Origin: Bradyrhizobium paxllaeri
GTDB lineage: Bacteria > Pseudomonadota > Alphaproteobacteria > Rhizobiales > Xanthobacteraceae
Length of the DNA: 64,000 nucleotides
Reading direction: 5' to 3'
NCBI RefSeq assembly: GCF_001693515.2
Contig: NZ_CP042968.1
Location: 2,108,001 to 2,172,000, forward strand
The notes under the pieces: model-generated
Databases searched by the model: none
Told to the model about the DNA's origin: nothing
The model's input: only the letters and a program-made list of their open reading frames with translations
Made by a program: the position numbers and the translations under genes
Part shown: piece by piece, positions 1 to 9,320 of the stretch
Position numbering within the stretch: the stretch's first letter is position 1
How the letters are laid out: each line of letters begins with the position of its first letter

Positions 1-7
1 ACGGCCT

Positions 8-1399
8 TCACGGCTTGTCTGAGCCTACGGTCAAACGCAAAAAACTCATCAGGCTTCCAAGCGCGGCAAATCCGGCCCCGAGCGCCAGCGCCACGGTCGC
101 GCCGTTGTGGCCGGCCAGCGCAAAGCACAGGGCGGCGAGGGCTGCGCCAAGCGTTTGTCCGGTCAGGCGCGCGGTTGCGACGATGCCGCTCGCGCTGCCG
201 CTGCGATGTGGCGGCGCGCTCGACATCAGCGCCCGCAAATTCGGCGTTTGAAAAAAGCCGAAGCCGATGCCGCAGATCACCGTGCGCCAGACGATGTTGG
301 CAATGCCGGGATCGGGCGGCAGCGTCGCCAGCAGCGCCATGCCGATGCCAAGCAGCACCAGCCCGATGCCGCCGAGGATGCCGACCGGATAGCGGTCGGA
401 GAGCCGGCCGCCGATCGGCGCCATGATCGCCACCACCAACGGCCATGGCGTCATGAAGAATCCGGTCTCCACCTGCGAGCGGTGCAGCACGTCCTCGAAG
501 TAGAAGGGCAGCGAGACGAAGGCCAATCCCTGTACCGCAAATGCGCAGACCGAAGTTGCGGCCGACAGCGCGAACATCGGCCGCCGGAACAGGTCGATCG
601 GCAACATCGGCGCCGGATGGTCTTGATATCTGCGGGTGATGGTCCAGCCGAGGGCCAATGCCACGCCAAGAGTCAGCCCGACCAGGACAGGCGGCACCTG
701 ATGCGCCGCGCCGCCAATGCCGATGATGAAGAGCCCGAGGCAGCTTGCGGTCAGCGCCGCACTCGCAAAATCGAATGCGTGCTTCGCACGCGGCGTTTTC
801 GGCAGGGTCTTCAGGCCGATCCAGATCGCAATCACGCCGAAGGGGATGTTGATTGCGAACAGCCACGGCCATGTTCCAACCGCGAGGATCGCGGAGGCAA
901 TGGTCGGGCCGAACGTGAATGCCGTTCCGACCACCAGCGCGTTATGGCCGAAGCCGCGGCCCAGCATATGGGTCGGGTAAACGAAGCGGACCAGCGCCGC
1001 GTTCACACTCATGATGCCGCTGGCGCCCAGCCCCTGCAACGCCCGGGCCGCCGTCAGGCTGGGCAGCGACCATGCCAGGGCGCAGCCGAGCGAGGCCAGC
1101 GTGAACAGGATGAGACCGCCGATATAGATCCGCTCATGGCCGACGATTTCGCCGAGCGCGCCGAGCGGCAGCAGCGTCGCCACCAGCGCGATCTGGTAGA
1201 TGTTGACCACCCAGACCACGTCGGCCGGGCTGACATGGAGGTCGGCGGCGATCGCAGGAAGCGCGACGTTCGCAATCGCCGTATCCAGCGAGGCCATCGC
1301 CAGTGCGGTAAAGATCGCTGCGACCGCCCAGCGCCGAAGTTCCGGGGGCAGGCCGTCGATGGGCGCGGTTGATGGCTTTGCGGTTGCATCTGCGGACAT
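8..1399 (-). CDS. MFS transporter, DHA2 (EmrB/QacA) type
   Basis: This is an inner-membrane major facilitator predicted to export drugs or metabolites by proton antiport. The 463-residue product has a short hydrophilic N-terminus followed by repeated hydrophobic helices. An early segment reads SLDTAIANVALPAIAADL, the typical first-helix motif of DHA2 proteins, and a motif-A-like segment GGRLSDRYPVG lies in the second half. I chose the ATG at 1399, preceded by GGAG, over a longer arginine-rich extension. The stop lies just inside the window edge. The gene is divergent from an Fbp-type ABC operon. The substrate cannot be read from the sequence. Confidence 0.88.
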   Translation of the reverse strand: MSADATAKPSTAPIDGLPPELRRWAVAAIFTALAMASLDTAIANVALPAIAADLHVSPADVVWVVNIYQIALVATLLPLGALGEIVGHERIYIGGLILFTLASLGCALAWSLPSLTAARALQGLGASGIMSVNAALVRFVYPTHMLGRGFGHNALVVGTAFTFGPTIASAILAVGTWPWLFAINIPFGVIAIWIGLKTLPKTPRAKHAFDFASAALTASCLGLFIIGIGGAAHQVPPVLVGLTLGVALALGWTITRRYQDHPAPMLPIDLFRRPMFALSAATSVCAFAVQGLAFVSLPFYFEDVLHRSQVETGFFMTPWPLVVAIMAPIGGRLSDRYPVGILGGIGLVLLGIGMALLATLPPDPGIANIVWRTVICGIGFGFFQTPNLRALMSSAPPHRSGSASGIVATARLTGQTLGAALAALCFALAGHNGATVALALGAGFAALGSLMSFLRLTVGSDKP

Positions 1400-1584
1400 T
1401 CGTTCGGGCTCTCCACGCCTTGGGGGGCGGTCGCGCCCAGAGCGGCGTGTACTACGGACGCGGCGCAAGCCACAGACACGCCGCTGCATGATGCGTATGC
1501 GAAGGGATGGGCGACGTCCGCCGCGCCATATCCGCGCGCCGACTTTCGGGTACCTTCCCGCGTGCCGCGCAATCGACTAGGCTT

Positions 1585-1612
1585 TTGCGCAACCGGACCG
1601 CAGTTTTATAAA
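1585..1612 (+). promoter_or_regulatory. Candidate sigma-70 promoter of the Fbp-type ABC operon
   Basis: TTGCGC (1585-1590) and TATAAA (1607-1612) are separated by 16 bases and lie 29 bases upstream of the TTG start of the permease gene. The segment is more AT-rich than its surroundings. The assignment rests on pattern only. Confidence 0.4.
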
Positions 1613-1640
1613 AAGACGGTCACCGGCGAGGGAAAACGCT

Positions 1641-3410
1641 TTGGACGGACTGGCGAGCCGGCGCGGCGAAGACATGCGTAGCGCGAGTGGGGGCGGGCGT
1701 GGGCGCGTAGGGGCCAGCCTTTGGGTTTCGGTCCTGCTCGCGATCCTCGGCTTCCTCGTCATCTACCCCATTCTGATGCTGCTGCTCGGCGCGCTCACCG
1801 ACACCAACCCGGTGGTCGACGGCATCCAGCTCAGTCACCTCTCGGTCACGAACTTCCTCACCGTGCTGGCGAACCCGAATGTCGCCGAGGCGCTCTTCAA
1901 CACGCTGATCGCCTGCGGCGGCGGCACGCTGATCGCGGTCGCGGTCGGATTGCTGTTTTCCTGGATCGTCGTTCGCACCAACACCCCGTTCAAAGGCTTC
2001 ATCGCGGCAGCGAGCATCCTGCCGCTGTTCGCGCCGCCGCTGGTCGCGGGCGTGGCATGGGCGATTCTGGGCTCGCCGAAGACCGGCCTGATCAACACCA
2101 TGTTCAAATGGGTCGGGCTGGACTGGCGCGTCGATTTCTATTCGATGTGGGGCTTGGTGTTCGTGTTCGGTATCTACTACGCGCCGTACGTCTACATGTT
2201 CACCTCGTCCGCGCTGCGCAACATGGACCCGAGCCTGGAGGAGGCCGCCGAGATTTCCGGCGCCAGCGCGTTCGCGACGCTGTTCACGGTGACGTTCCCG
2301 TTGATCATGCCGGCGATCGTCTCGGGCATGCTGCTGTCATTCATCGTCATGCTCGGGATCTACGGCATCCCAGCGGTGCTGGGCGCGCCAACCAACCTGG
2401 CGGTACTGACCACCTATATCTTCAAGCTCACCAACTGGTCGCCGCCGCTTTACAACACCGCCGCGGCGGTGGCGATCATCCTCATGGTCGTCACCGGGCT
2501 GCTGGTATTCCTGCAACACAAGGTGCTGAGCGGCCGCAGCTACACCACTGTCGCCGGCAAGGCATTCCGGCCGCGCAGCCTCGATCTCGGGCGCTGGCGC
2601 TGGTTCACCTTCGGTCTCGGCATCATCTATCTCCTGATCGTGGTGGTGCTGCCGTTGCTCGCGCTAATCGTCGCAGCGTTTCGCAAGTTCATGTTCATCC
2701 GCGACGTTTCCAGCCTGTTCGACGCCAGGCAGTATTCACTGATGCATTTTCAGAGCGTCTTCGACAATCCCTTGACCATGCGCTCGATCTACAATGCGGT
2801 CGAGGTCGGCATCATCACCGCCGTGGTCGGCGGCGCGCTCGCCTTTGCGATCGGCTACACCATCCATCGCACCCAGGTGATGGGCCGGCGCTGGATCGAC
2901 GTGATCTCGACCTTGCCGGTGGCGATTCCCGGTCTCGTGGTCGGCGTCGCCTATCTCTGGGCATGGATCGGCATTCCCGGTGGCCTCTACGGCACCATCT
3001 GGATACTGGCGCTGGCGTTCATCGCGCGCTTCATGCCGGATACGGTCAAATCATTGTCGACCTCGTTCCTGCAGATCCACCGCGAACTCGAGGAGGCGGC
3101 CTGGGTTTGCGGCAAGGGCGTGCTCGGCACCATCAGGACGATCGTGCTGCCGCTGGCGCGGCCGGGCGTGATGGCCTCGATGACGCTGCTGTTCGTGCTT
3201 GCGATCCGCGAGCTCGGCTCGTCGCTGTTCCTCTACACCAGCAACACCATGGTGATGTCGGTGCTGCTGCTTGACTATTATGAGGGTGGGAACCTCGGAA
3301 AGACCGCGGCATTCAGCCTGGTGCAGACCGTTCTGCTCGGCGCGCTGATCGGCGGCGCCAACTATTTTTCGCGCGGCGCGGCGCAGGGCAGCGTTGCCCG
3401 GACCGGATAA
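1641..3410 (+). CDS. ABC transporter permease, Fbp/AfuB type (two fused permease domains)
   Basis: This inner-membrane permease of the iron/thiamine/phosphonate-type importer family has 589 residues. That fits the double-length form, in which two six-helix permease domains are fused. Each half has an EAA-type loop, seen as LEEAAEISGASAFATLF in the first half and LEEAAWVCGKGVLGTI in the second; these contact the ATPase. The start is TTG at 1641 with GAGGG upstream. An ATG at 1674 is an alternative that shortens the N-terminus by 11 residues. It is the first gene of an operon with the binding protein (3436) and ATPase (4505). Confidence 0.9.
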   Translation: MDGLASRRGEDMRSASGGGRGRVGASLWVSVLLAILGFLVIYPILMLLLGALTDTNPVVDGIQLSHLSVTNFLTVLANPNVAEALFNTLIACGGGTLIAVAVGLLFSWIVVRTNTPFKGFIAAASILPLFAPPLVAGVAWAILGSPKTGLINTMFKWVGLDWRVDFYSMWGLVFVFGIYYAPYVYMFTSSALRNMDPSLEEAAEISGASAFATLFTVTFPLIMPAIVSGMLLSFIVMLGIYGIPAVLGAPTNLAVLTTYIFKLTNWSPPLYNTAAAVAIILMVVTGLLVFLQHKVLSGRSYTTVAGKAFRPRSLDLGRWRWFTFGLGIIYLLIVVVLPLLALIVAAFRKFMFIRDVSSLFDARQYSLMHFQSVFDNPLTMRSIYNAVEVGIITAVVGGALAFAIGYTIHRTQVMGRRWIDVISTLPVAIPGLVVGVAYLWAWIGIPGGLYGTIWILALAFIARFMPDTVKSLSTSFLQIHRELEEAAWVCGKGVLGTIRTIVLPLARPGVMASMTLLFVLAIRELGSSLFLYTSNTMVMSVLLLDYYEGGNLGKTAAFSLVQTVLLGALIGGANYFSRGAAQGSVARTG

Positions 3411-3435
3411 CAAAAGCAAAGGGAGGAATTTGGTT

Positions 3436-4476
3436 ATGACTATGACTGGAAGGATCCTCACTAATATCGTTGCAGCCGCCGGCGTCGCCGGTCTCGCACT
3501 CGTGTGCAGCGCGCGGGCACAGGCGCAGGAGTTCGGTTCGCCCGAATTGATTGCCGCGGCGAAGGTCGAGGGCAAGCTGGTGTACTACACCGCGAATTTT
3601 GCCGAGGTCGAGCAGCAGGTCATCAAGGCCTTCAACAAGCGCTTCCCCGAAATCAAGGTCGAGATGGTGCGCGCGCCCGGCGGCCAACTCATCACGCGCG
3701 TGAAGACCGAGGCCGCGGCCGGAAAGTTGATCGCCGACGTGCTCGATCATTCTGACCGCGCGCTGATGCAACCGATGGCCGACATGTTCCAGGACTACGC
3801 GCCGCCGAACGCGGCCGACTACAATCCCGACGCGCAGATTGCGCCCCAGCTCTGGCCGCGCGCCACGCTGGTGTGGTCGATCGCCTACAACACCGAACTG
3901 GTCAAGAATCCGCCCAAGACCTGGATGGACCTCACCAAGCCGGAATACAACAAGATGACAGGACAGGTGATCGCTCCGTCAGGCGGCACCACATGGACGC
4001 GGGTGATGTTCGAGCGTCAGGTGCTGGGTGAGGACTACTGGGCCAAGCAGGCGGCGACCCGGCCGGTGCTTTATCCATCGGGCGCGCCGATGTCGGATTC
4101 GCTGGTGCGAGGTGAAATCGCCATGGGGCCGTTACTCTACAACGCGATCTATCCGAAGCAGAAGGACGGCGCACCGATCCAGATCTTCTTCCCGCCCGAG
4201 GGCGCGCCGGTCAATCCTTACGCGACCGGCATTCCGAAGACCGCCGCGCATCCTAACGCTGCAAAGTTGTTCCTGAACTGGTGCCTGTCGAAGGAAGGCC
4301 AGACCTTCATGATCAAGGAACTCGGCAATCTCACGTCGCTGAAGGTGCCGCCGGCCTATCCGGAAGGCTTCGATCCCAAGGTGGTCAAGGTCTGGTTCCC
4401 CAAGTTCGACGAGTATGTGAAGTTACACACGGCCTGGGTCGCCGATTGGAACAAGACCTACGGCTACAAGCAATGA
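3436..4476 (+). CDS. ABC transporter substrate-binding protein, family 1 (Fbp-like)
   Basis: This is a periplasmic binding protein of 346 residues that feeds the adjacent Fbp-type permease. It starts with a Sec signal peptide (hydrophobic core then ARAQA, cleavage near residue 31). Start choice: ATG 3436 follows GGGAGG at 3421-3426 with good spacing, whereas the upstream TTG overlaps the permease gene. The mature protein has the family 1 layout, with an early LVYYTANFAEVEQQVIKAF segment. I do not see the paired-tyrosine iron motif expected in ferric-binding FbpA proteins, so an organic ligand (for example a phosphonate) is as likely as iron. The ligand is unassigned. Confidence 0.88.
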   Translation: MTMTGRILTNIVAAAGVAGLALVCSARAQAQEFGSPELIAAAKVEGKLVYYTANFAEVEQQVIKAFNKRFPEIKVEMVRAPGGQLITRVKTEAAAGKLIADVLDHSDRALMQPMADMFQDYAPPNAADYNPDAQIAPQLWPRATLVWSIAYNTELVKNPPKTWMDLTKPEYNKMTGQVIAPSGGTTWTRVMFERQVLGEDYWAKQAATRPVLYPSGAPMSDSLVRGEIAMGPLLYNAIYPKQKDGAPIQIFFPPEGAPVNPYATGIPKTAAHPNAAKLFLNWCLSKEGQTFMIKELGNLTSLKVPPAYPEGFDPKVVKVWFPKFDEYVKLHTAWVADWNKTYGYKQ

Positions 4477-4504
4477 TCGTCACCGCAGTGGAATTATCGG
4501 ATCG

Positions 4505-5608
4505 ATGACGGCGACTCTCGAAGTTACCGACCTGCGCAAGCAGTTTGCGATCGGCCGGCCGGCGATCGACGGCGTCAGTTTCGGCGTGCCGGCCGGCGAG
4601 ATCGTGGTTCTGCTCGGCCCCTCCGGCTGCGGCAAGACCACGACGCTGCGCTGCGTCGCCGGGCTGGAGCATCCGACATCGGGCGAGATCAGCATTGCCA
4701 GCAAGGTCGTGTCCTCGCCCGAACGCGGCATTCTGGTGCCGCCGCGGCTGCGCGACCTCGGCATGGTGTTCCAGTCCTACGCGGTGTGGCCGCATATGAC
4801 GGTGCGGCAGAACGTGGTCTATCCGCTCAAGCATCGCAAACTCTCGCGTGCCGATGCCCGACGCAAGGTCGACGAGGCGCTCGAACTGGTCGGCCTGTCG
4901 GAATATGCGGAACGGCCGGTGGTCGCATTGTCAGGCGGCCAGATGCAGCGCGTGGCGCTGGCGCGCAGCATCGTCTACCGGCCGCAATTGCTGCTGCTCG
5001 ACGAGCCCTTGTCGAACCTCGATGCCAAATTGCGGTTGCGGCTGCGCGACGATCTGCGCGTCATCCTCAAGCAAACCGGCATGACGGCGCTGTACGTCAC
5101 CCATGATCAAGCCGAGGCCGTCGTGCTAGGCGACCGCATCGGCGTGATGCGCGACGGCAGGCTGCTGCAGATGGATACGCCTGACGCGATCTACAACCGT
5201 CCGGCGGATCTGTTCGTCGCCAACTTCACCGGCGCGACCAACGAGCTTGCGGGCACGTTGGTGTCACGCAACGGCCAATTCGGCACGGTCGATTTCGGCG
5301 AGGGGCGGCGAGGGGAGGTGGCCTTGCTGCATCCGCTCGGCCCGGATGAAAAAGTCCGCATCGCGCTGCGGCCGGAAAACATCACCATCGGCCCGCACAA
5401 CGGCGCCAACATCTTTTCCGCCCGCGTGCTCGACCGCCGCTATCAGGGCACGCAGACCGCCTATGGCATCGAGTTGTTCGGCCGGCGGCTGGAGGTGGTC
5501 GAGCTCGGCACCGCGGCCCGCCATCAGGTCGGCGTCGAGACCCAGGTCTCACTGCCGCGGGAGAGTTGCTGGGCTTATCGCGATACGGGACCGACGGCGT
5601 ATGAGTAG
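4505..5608 (+). CDS. ABC transporter ATP-binding protein, FbpC/PotA type
   Basis: This 367-residue ATPase energises the upstream importer. Walker A is GPSGCGKT at residues 38-45, the Q-loop glutamine is at 90, the signature LSGGQ at 142-146, Walker B LLLLDE at 162-167, and the H-loop lies in YVTHDQAEA. A C-terminal TOBE-type region follows (residues ~240-367), typical of MOI/CUT1-like ATPases. The ATG at 4505 lies 28 bases after the binding-protein stop, with only a weak ribosome-binding site. It ends 5 bases from the convergent next gene. Confidence 0.93.
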   Translation: MTATLEVTDLRKQFAIGRPAIDGVSFGVPAGEIVVLLGPSGCGKTTTLRCVAGLEHPTSGEISIASKVVSSPERGILVPPRLRDLGMVFQSYAVWPHMTVRQNVVYPLKHRKLSRADARRKVDEALELVGLSEYAERPVVALSGGQMQRVALARSIVYRPQLLLLDEPLSNLDAKLRLRLRDDLRVILKQTGMTALYVTHDQAEAVVLGDRIGVMRDGRLLQMDTPDAIYNRPADLFVANFTGATNELAGTLVSRNGQFGTVDFGEGRRGEVALLHPLGPDEKVRIALRPENITIGPHNGANIFSARVLDRRYQGTQTAYGIELFGRRLEVVELGTAARHQVGVETQVSLPRESCWAYRDTGPTAYE

Positions 5609-5613
5609 GAGGC

Positions 5614-6393
5614 TCAAGCGCTCGGGCTCAATCCGAGCCTTGCATAGATCCGCCGCGCATAGGCGCCGAATTCATCCGTTGTCTTGATGGGCAAGGTCCG
5701 CGGGAACGGCAGCTCGATCGGGAAATATTCCGCCATCCGCGCCGGGCCTGCGGTGAGCACGGCGCAGTGCGAGGCCAGGAACACCGCCTCCTGGATGCTG
5801 TGCGTCACGAACAGGATGGTCTTGCCGCTCTCGCGCCAGATCCTCAGCATTTCGAGGTTCATCTGCTCGCGGGTCAGCGCATCGAGCGCGCCGAACGGCT
5901 CGTCCATCAGAATCAGTTTTGGATCGTGGATGAAGGCGCGCGCAATTGCCGTGCGTTGCTGCATACCGCCGGACAATTGCTGCGGATATTTGTCCTCGTA
6001 GCCGGCGAGGCCGACGAGGTTGAGCAGATCGCGGGCGCGGTCCCGCGCCGCCTTCATCGGCAGGCCGACGATTTCGGCGGGCAGCAGCACGTTGTCCAGA
6101 ATGGTTCGCCATTTCAGCAGGAGCGCTTGCTGGAACACCATGCCGATGTCGCGCGCGGGGTCGAACGGTGTTTTCGTATTGCCGATCTTGATGGTGCCGC
6201 CGTCGGCATCATGCAATCCAGCCAGGATCTTCAGCACGGTAGTCTTGCCGCAGCCGGATGGACCGACCAGCGAAACCAGCTCGCCCTCCCTGACGTCCAT
6301 AGTGACGTCGGAGACCGCGAGAAATTCCGCGCCCTTGGAGCGATAGACCTTGCGGACGTTGCGCAGGCTGATGAAGGGCTCGTCCGCGCTCAT
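5614..6393 (-). CDS. ABC transporter ATP-binding protein, NitT/TauT (SsuB/TauB) type
   Basis: This 259-residue ATPase probably serves the permease at 9321-10090 and the ThiY-like binding protein at 10924. Walker A GPSGCGKT is at residues 44-51, Q-loop Q88, signature LSGGMQQR at 140-147, Walker B LILMDE at 160-165, and the H-loop is FVTHSIQEAVFL. The start at 6393 overlaps the stop of the DapA-like gene as ATGA, suggesting coupled translation; an ATG at 6402 is the alternative. It is the last gene of a five-gene minus-strand operon that interleaves transport and enzyme genes. Confidence 0.92.
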   Translation of the reverse strand: MSADEPFISLRNVRKVYRSKGAEFLAVSDVTMDVREGELVSLVGPSGCGKTTVLKILAGLHDADGGTIKIGNTKTPFDPARDIGMVFQQALLLKWRTILDNVLLPAEIVGLPMKAARDRARDLLNLVGLAGYEDKYPQQLSGGMQQRTAIARAFIHDPKLILMDEPFGALDALTREQMNLEMLRIWRESGKTILFVTHSIQEAVFLASHCAVLTAGPARMAEYFPIELPFPRTLPIKTTDEFGAYARRIYARLGLSPSA

Positions 6394-7445
6394 GCCAGCC
6401 ATTTCTGCAGGTTCGCCTTCACGAAGGCGTCGTCGGAGAGATCTGCATGCTCACGGCAGACGCGGTCAATCTCCTGCATCTGGCCTGGACTGAGCCCCTC
6501 GGCGGGATCGAGGCACCAGAGGCCCTGCATCAATCCTTGCCGACGCAGCACTTCATGGCAGCCTGCGATGCAGCCGTGGAAATTGTTGGCGACATCGAAG
6601 AACGCGCTGTTGCAGTCGGTGACGCGGGCGTCCAGCGCCAGCAAATCGGCAGGCACGGCATCCTTGCCGCGCGCCGCCTTGCACATCTCGAACTGCTTGA
6701 TCGCGCTCGCGGTCCACACCGACCAGTGCCCGAGCAGGCCGCCCCTAAAGTAGGCGCGGGTGGTGACGCCCTTGTCGCGCAGGTCGAACGGCAAGGTGAG
6801 GTCCAGCAGGATGTGATCGTCATTGCCGGTATAGAGCGCGATGCGATCGAGCGCGCCGGCGGCCGCCACGCCGCGGAGAACGTCGAGCGTCCGGTAGCGG
6901 TTGAATGGTGCGATCTTGATGGCGATGACGTTATCGATGGATGCAAAGCGCCGCCAGAAATCGGCGCTGAGGATGACGCCGCCGACCGCCGGCTGCAGAT
7001 AGAAGCCGACCAGCGGGATCTCGCGCGCCACCGCCGCGCAATGCGCGATGATGTCGTCCTCGGATGCCGATTTCATCGCGGCCAGACTGAGCAGACCCGC
7101 GTGATAGCCGATGCTGCGCGCGGTTTGCGCCTCTGCAATCGCCTGCTTTGTCGGACCGGCGAGCCCTGCGACCATCGCGACCGGTCGTTTGGTCCATGAA
7201 GCGGCGGTCTCGGCCGCCAGTTCCAGCACCGGCCGGTACAGGCCGACGTCGCGGATCGCGAATTGGGTGGTGTGGACGCCGACCGCCAATCCTCCGGCGC
7301 CGGCATCGAGGTAATAGCGCGTGAGCGCCCGCTGATGCCTGACGTCGAGTGCGCGATTGGCATCGAGCGCGAGCGGATGCGCCGGGAGTACGGTGCCGTC
7401 GGCGATCGATTTTCGAATCTCGGTCTTGATCTCGCTGTGGTGCAT
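6390..7445 (-). CDS. Dihydrodipicolinate synthase (DapA/NanA)-family aldolase
   Basis: This 351-residue TIM-barrel protein belongs to the class I aldolase family containing DapA, NanA and related lyases. The Schiff-base lysine is probably K177 in NVIAIKIAPFNRY. The helper tyrosine is probably Y149 in VGFYLQPAVGG, matching the Tyr/Lys pair of DapA by alignment in my head. It is longer than DapA (~292 residues), mostly at the C-terminus, where several cysteines cluster. It sits inside a transporter operon rather than with lysine genes, so a catabolic aldolase or dehydratase role is more likely. The substrate is unknown. Confidence 0.82.
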   Translation of the reverse strand: MHHSEIKTEIRKSIADGTVLPAHPLALDANRALDVRHQRALTRYYLDAGAGGLAVGVHTTQFAIRDVGLYRPVLELAAETAASWTKRPVAMVAGLAGPTKQAIAEAQTARSIGYHAGLLSLAAMKSASEDDIIAHCAAVAREIPLVGFYLQPAVGGVILSADFWRRFASIDNVIAIKIAPFNRYRTLDVLRGVAAAGALDRIALYTGNDDHILLDLTLPFDLRDKGVTTRAYFRGGLLGHWSVWTASAIKQFEMCKAARGKDAVPADLLALDARVTDCNSAFFDVANNFHGCIAGCHEVLRRQGLMQGLWCLDPAEGLSPGQMQEIDRVCREHADLSDDAFVKANLQKWLA

Positions 7446-7454
7446 CGGCGCTTC

Positions 7455-8279
7455 CTATCCAAATTCCGGTCCGGCAACGGCGAACGGCAGTTGCGCAGGC
7501 GGCGCGGTGGGACGGCCAAAGCGCATGCGTTGAAACGGCCGCTCGAGATTCCAGCTCGACTGAACGAGCCCGTGCAGAAACGCTTCCTGGGAATGGACGG
7601 CATCGATCAGCCAGGGGCCGGTCTCTAAGTCGACGATGGCGTCCACCAGCGCCAGCGCCTGATCGGTTCGATCGGCCAGCAGCGGCCCGATCTGCCGCGC
7701 AGCGCGCCCGTCACGGACGAGGGTCATGGCCCGGCCATCCGACACGATGCGCGAGCCCGGTCGCGTAGAAAATTCCGACAGCAATGTGCTGCGGTCGAAG
7801 CCCATGGCGCTACTGTCGCGCGTCGCCAGGGCGTCGAGGCTACCGGTCGATAGCGGGCGTGTCGTCGTGGCGCCTTGCGGCCGTTCCAGCCGCAGCCGCC
7901 GCAATTGCAGCGTCGGCGTGAAGCCGAGAGGACCGTAGACAGTGGCGCCGGCCGGCGTCGCGTCCAGCCAGGCGGTTAGGCCGCGCCGGGCCGCGGCACC
8001 GAGGCAGGCGTCGACCAGCTTCGTCGCAATGCCCCGGCGGCGAAAGTCTGCGGTCACCAGCACCATGCTGATCCAGGCATTGCCCGCCGAGTAGGGCAGC
8101 AGCGCCGCTGACGCCACCAGCCTTGCGCCGTCGCGCACGCCGAACACGACACCCTTGCTCAGGAAAAAGCGCCAGTCAGCCTCGTTCTGGTTCCAGCCCG
8201 CTTCGGTCGACAGCACCAGCCCGGCCGGCGCATCGTCGACGTCGAGCTCCACAATGTCGATCGGCTCAATAGCGGCCAT
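7455..8279 (-). CDS. GNAT-family N-acetyltransferase
   Basis: The 274-residue protein has an N-terminal GNAT domain. The acetyl-CoA-binding motif A is visible as VLVTADFRRRGIATKL, followed by a beta-bulge region ending YGPLGFTPT. A second domain (residues ~150-274) resembles the C-terminal extension of YitH-type acetyltransferases. It overlaps the upstream epimerase gene by 14 bases and lies 9 bases from the downstream DapA-like gene, so it belongs to the same operon. The acceptor substrate cannot be told; by context it may be the small amine-containing compound this operon handles. Confidence 0.83.
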   Translation of the reverse strand: MAAIEPIDIVELDVDDAPAGLVLSTEAGWNQNEADWRFFLSKGVVFGVRDGARLVASAALLPYSAGNAWISMVLVTADFRRRGIATKLVDACLGAAARRGLTAWLDATPAGATVYGPLGFTPTLQLRRLRLERPQGATTTRPLSTGSLDALATRDSSAMGFDRSTLLSEFSTRPGSRIVSDGRAMTLVRDGRAARQIGPLLADRTDQALALVDAIVDLETGPWLIDAVHSQEAFLHGLVQSSWNLERPFQRMRFGRPTAPPAQLPFAVAGPEFG

Positions 8280-9303
8280 CGCGCACCTCGTATTTGGTGG
8301 GTTTGCCGAGGCTCGGCATCGATCGCGATACCCAGTCGGCGGTCCAACTGATGAGCTGCTCGGTATCGACGATCGGCAGGCCGAACTGCTTTACCGCCTG
8401 CGACGTGTCGGTGAGCCACGCGGTCGGCTCTTCCTTGCCCCTGATGGCGGGCGCGCGACCAAAACGCTGTCCGAATTTTGCGGCGAGATCGCGCACGGCC
8501 AAAATCTCGTGGCCACTGACATTGATCGGTGAGGTCGGCGTGTCGCAATGCGCCAGACATCGCAGCGCCTGCGAAGATGCATCGCCCTGCCAGATGAAAT
8601 TGACATGGCCGAGGCTGACGTCGATCGGCTTGCCCTGCAGCACCTTGCTGGCGATGTCGTGCAGCACGCCGTAGCGCATGTCGATCGCGTAATTGAGCCG
8701 GAACAGCCGTCCGGGCGTCGAATACTTCCGCGAGAAATATTCGAACATGCGCTCGCGCCCGACGCAGGATTGTGCGTATTCGCCGGGCGGATTGGGCGCC
8801 ATATCCTCGGTGGAGCCCTTGCCGTTAACAGGCACGAACGGATAGACGCAGCCGGTCGAGAACGCGACGATGCGCGAGCCTGCAAACGCCTGCGCGACAA
8901 GGGCAGGGACATGCGAATTCATTGCCCAGGTCAGCGAGAGATCGCCCTCGGCGCCGAACTTGCGGCCGGCCATGAAGACGATGTTCGGAGCTTTCGGCAG
9001 CGCCTTGATCGCGGTTTCGTCGAGCAGGTCGCAATTGATGGTCTCGACGTCGCGGGCCGCCAGCCAGTCTTTCACGGCCGGATCGCTGAAGCGGGCGACG
9101 CCGATCACGCGACGCTCCGGCGCGGCCGCTTTCGCAAGACCGGCCAATGTCGGGCCCATCTTGCCGGCGACGCCCAGAATCATGATGTCGCCGTCGACCT
9201 TGCGGAGATCGTCGATCAGCGCCTGGCTCGGCCGGCACAGCAGGTCGTCGAGCGCTGATATATCGGCAATCGTCTGGGGCAGGTTGTCGCGTGTCAGCAG
9301 CAT
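8266..9303 (-). CDS. NAD-dependent epimerase/dehydratase family protein
   Basis: This 345-residue protein is an extended short-chain dehydrogenase with a Rossmann glycine motif GVAGKMG at residues 44-50. The usual YxxxK signature appears altered to YAQSCVGRERMFEYF, in which arginine takes the lysine position, so catalysis may differ from classical epimerases. About 40 residues precede the Rossmann fold, more than usual. The ATG at 9303 lies 17 bases downstream of the permease stop. The operon also carries an acetyltransferase and an aldolase-family enzyme, which together suggest turnover of an imported compound. Confidence 0.8.
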   Translation of the reverse strand: MLLTRDNLPQTIADISALDDLLCRPSQALIDDLRKVDGDIMILGVAGKMGPTLAGLAKAAAPERRVIGVARFSDPAVKDWLAARDVETINCDLLDETAIKALPKAPNIVFMAGRKFGAEGDLSLTWAMNSHVPALVAQAFAGSRIVAFSTGCVYPFVPVNGKGSTEDMAPNPPGEYAQSCVGRERMFEYFSRKYSTPGRLFRLNYAIDMRYGVLHDIASKVLQGKPIDVSLGHVNFIWQGDASSQALRCLAHCDTPTSPINVSGHEILAVRDLAAKFGQRFGRAPAIRGKEEPTAWLTDTSQAVKQFGLPIVDTEQLISWTADWVSRSMPSLGKPTKYEVRDGRY

Positions 9304-9320
9304 GTTTCATACCCGTCTTT

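Noticed and set aside
107..1372. A 421-codon plus-strand frame opposite the MFS gene
   Set aside because: It is antisense to a clear transporter, with a glutamine/arginine-rich translation and no ribosome-binding site.
3436..4476. Ferric-iron-binding protein FbpA
   Set aside because: The fold and operon fit, but the paired-tyrosine iron motif is not visible, so I left the ligand open.
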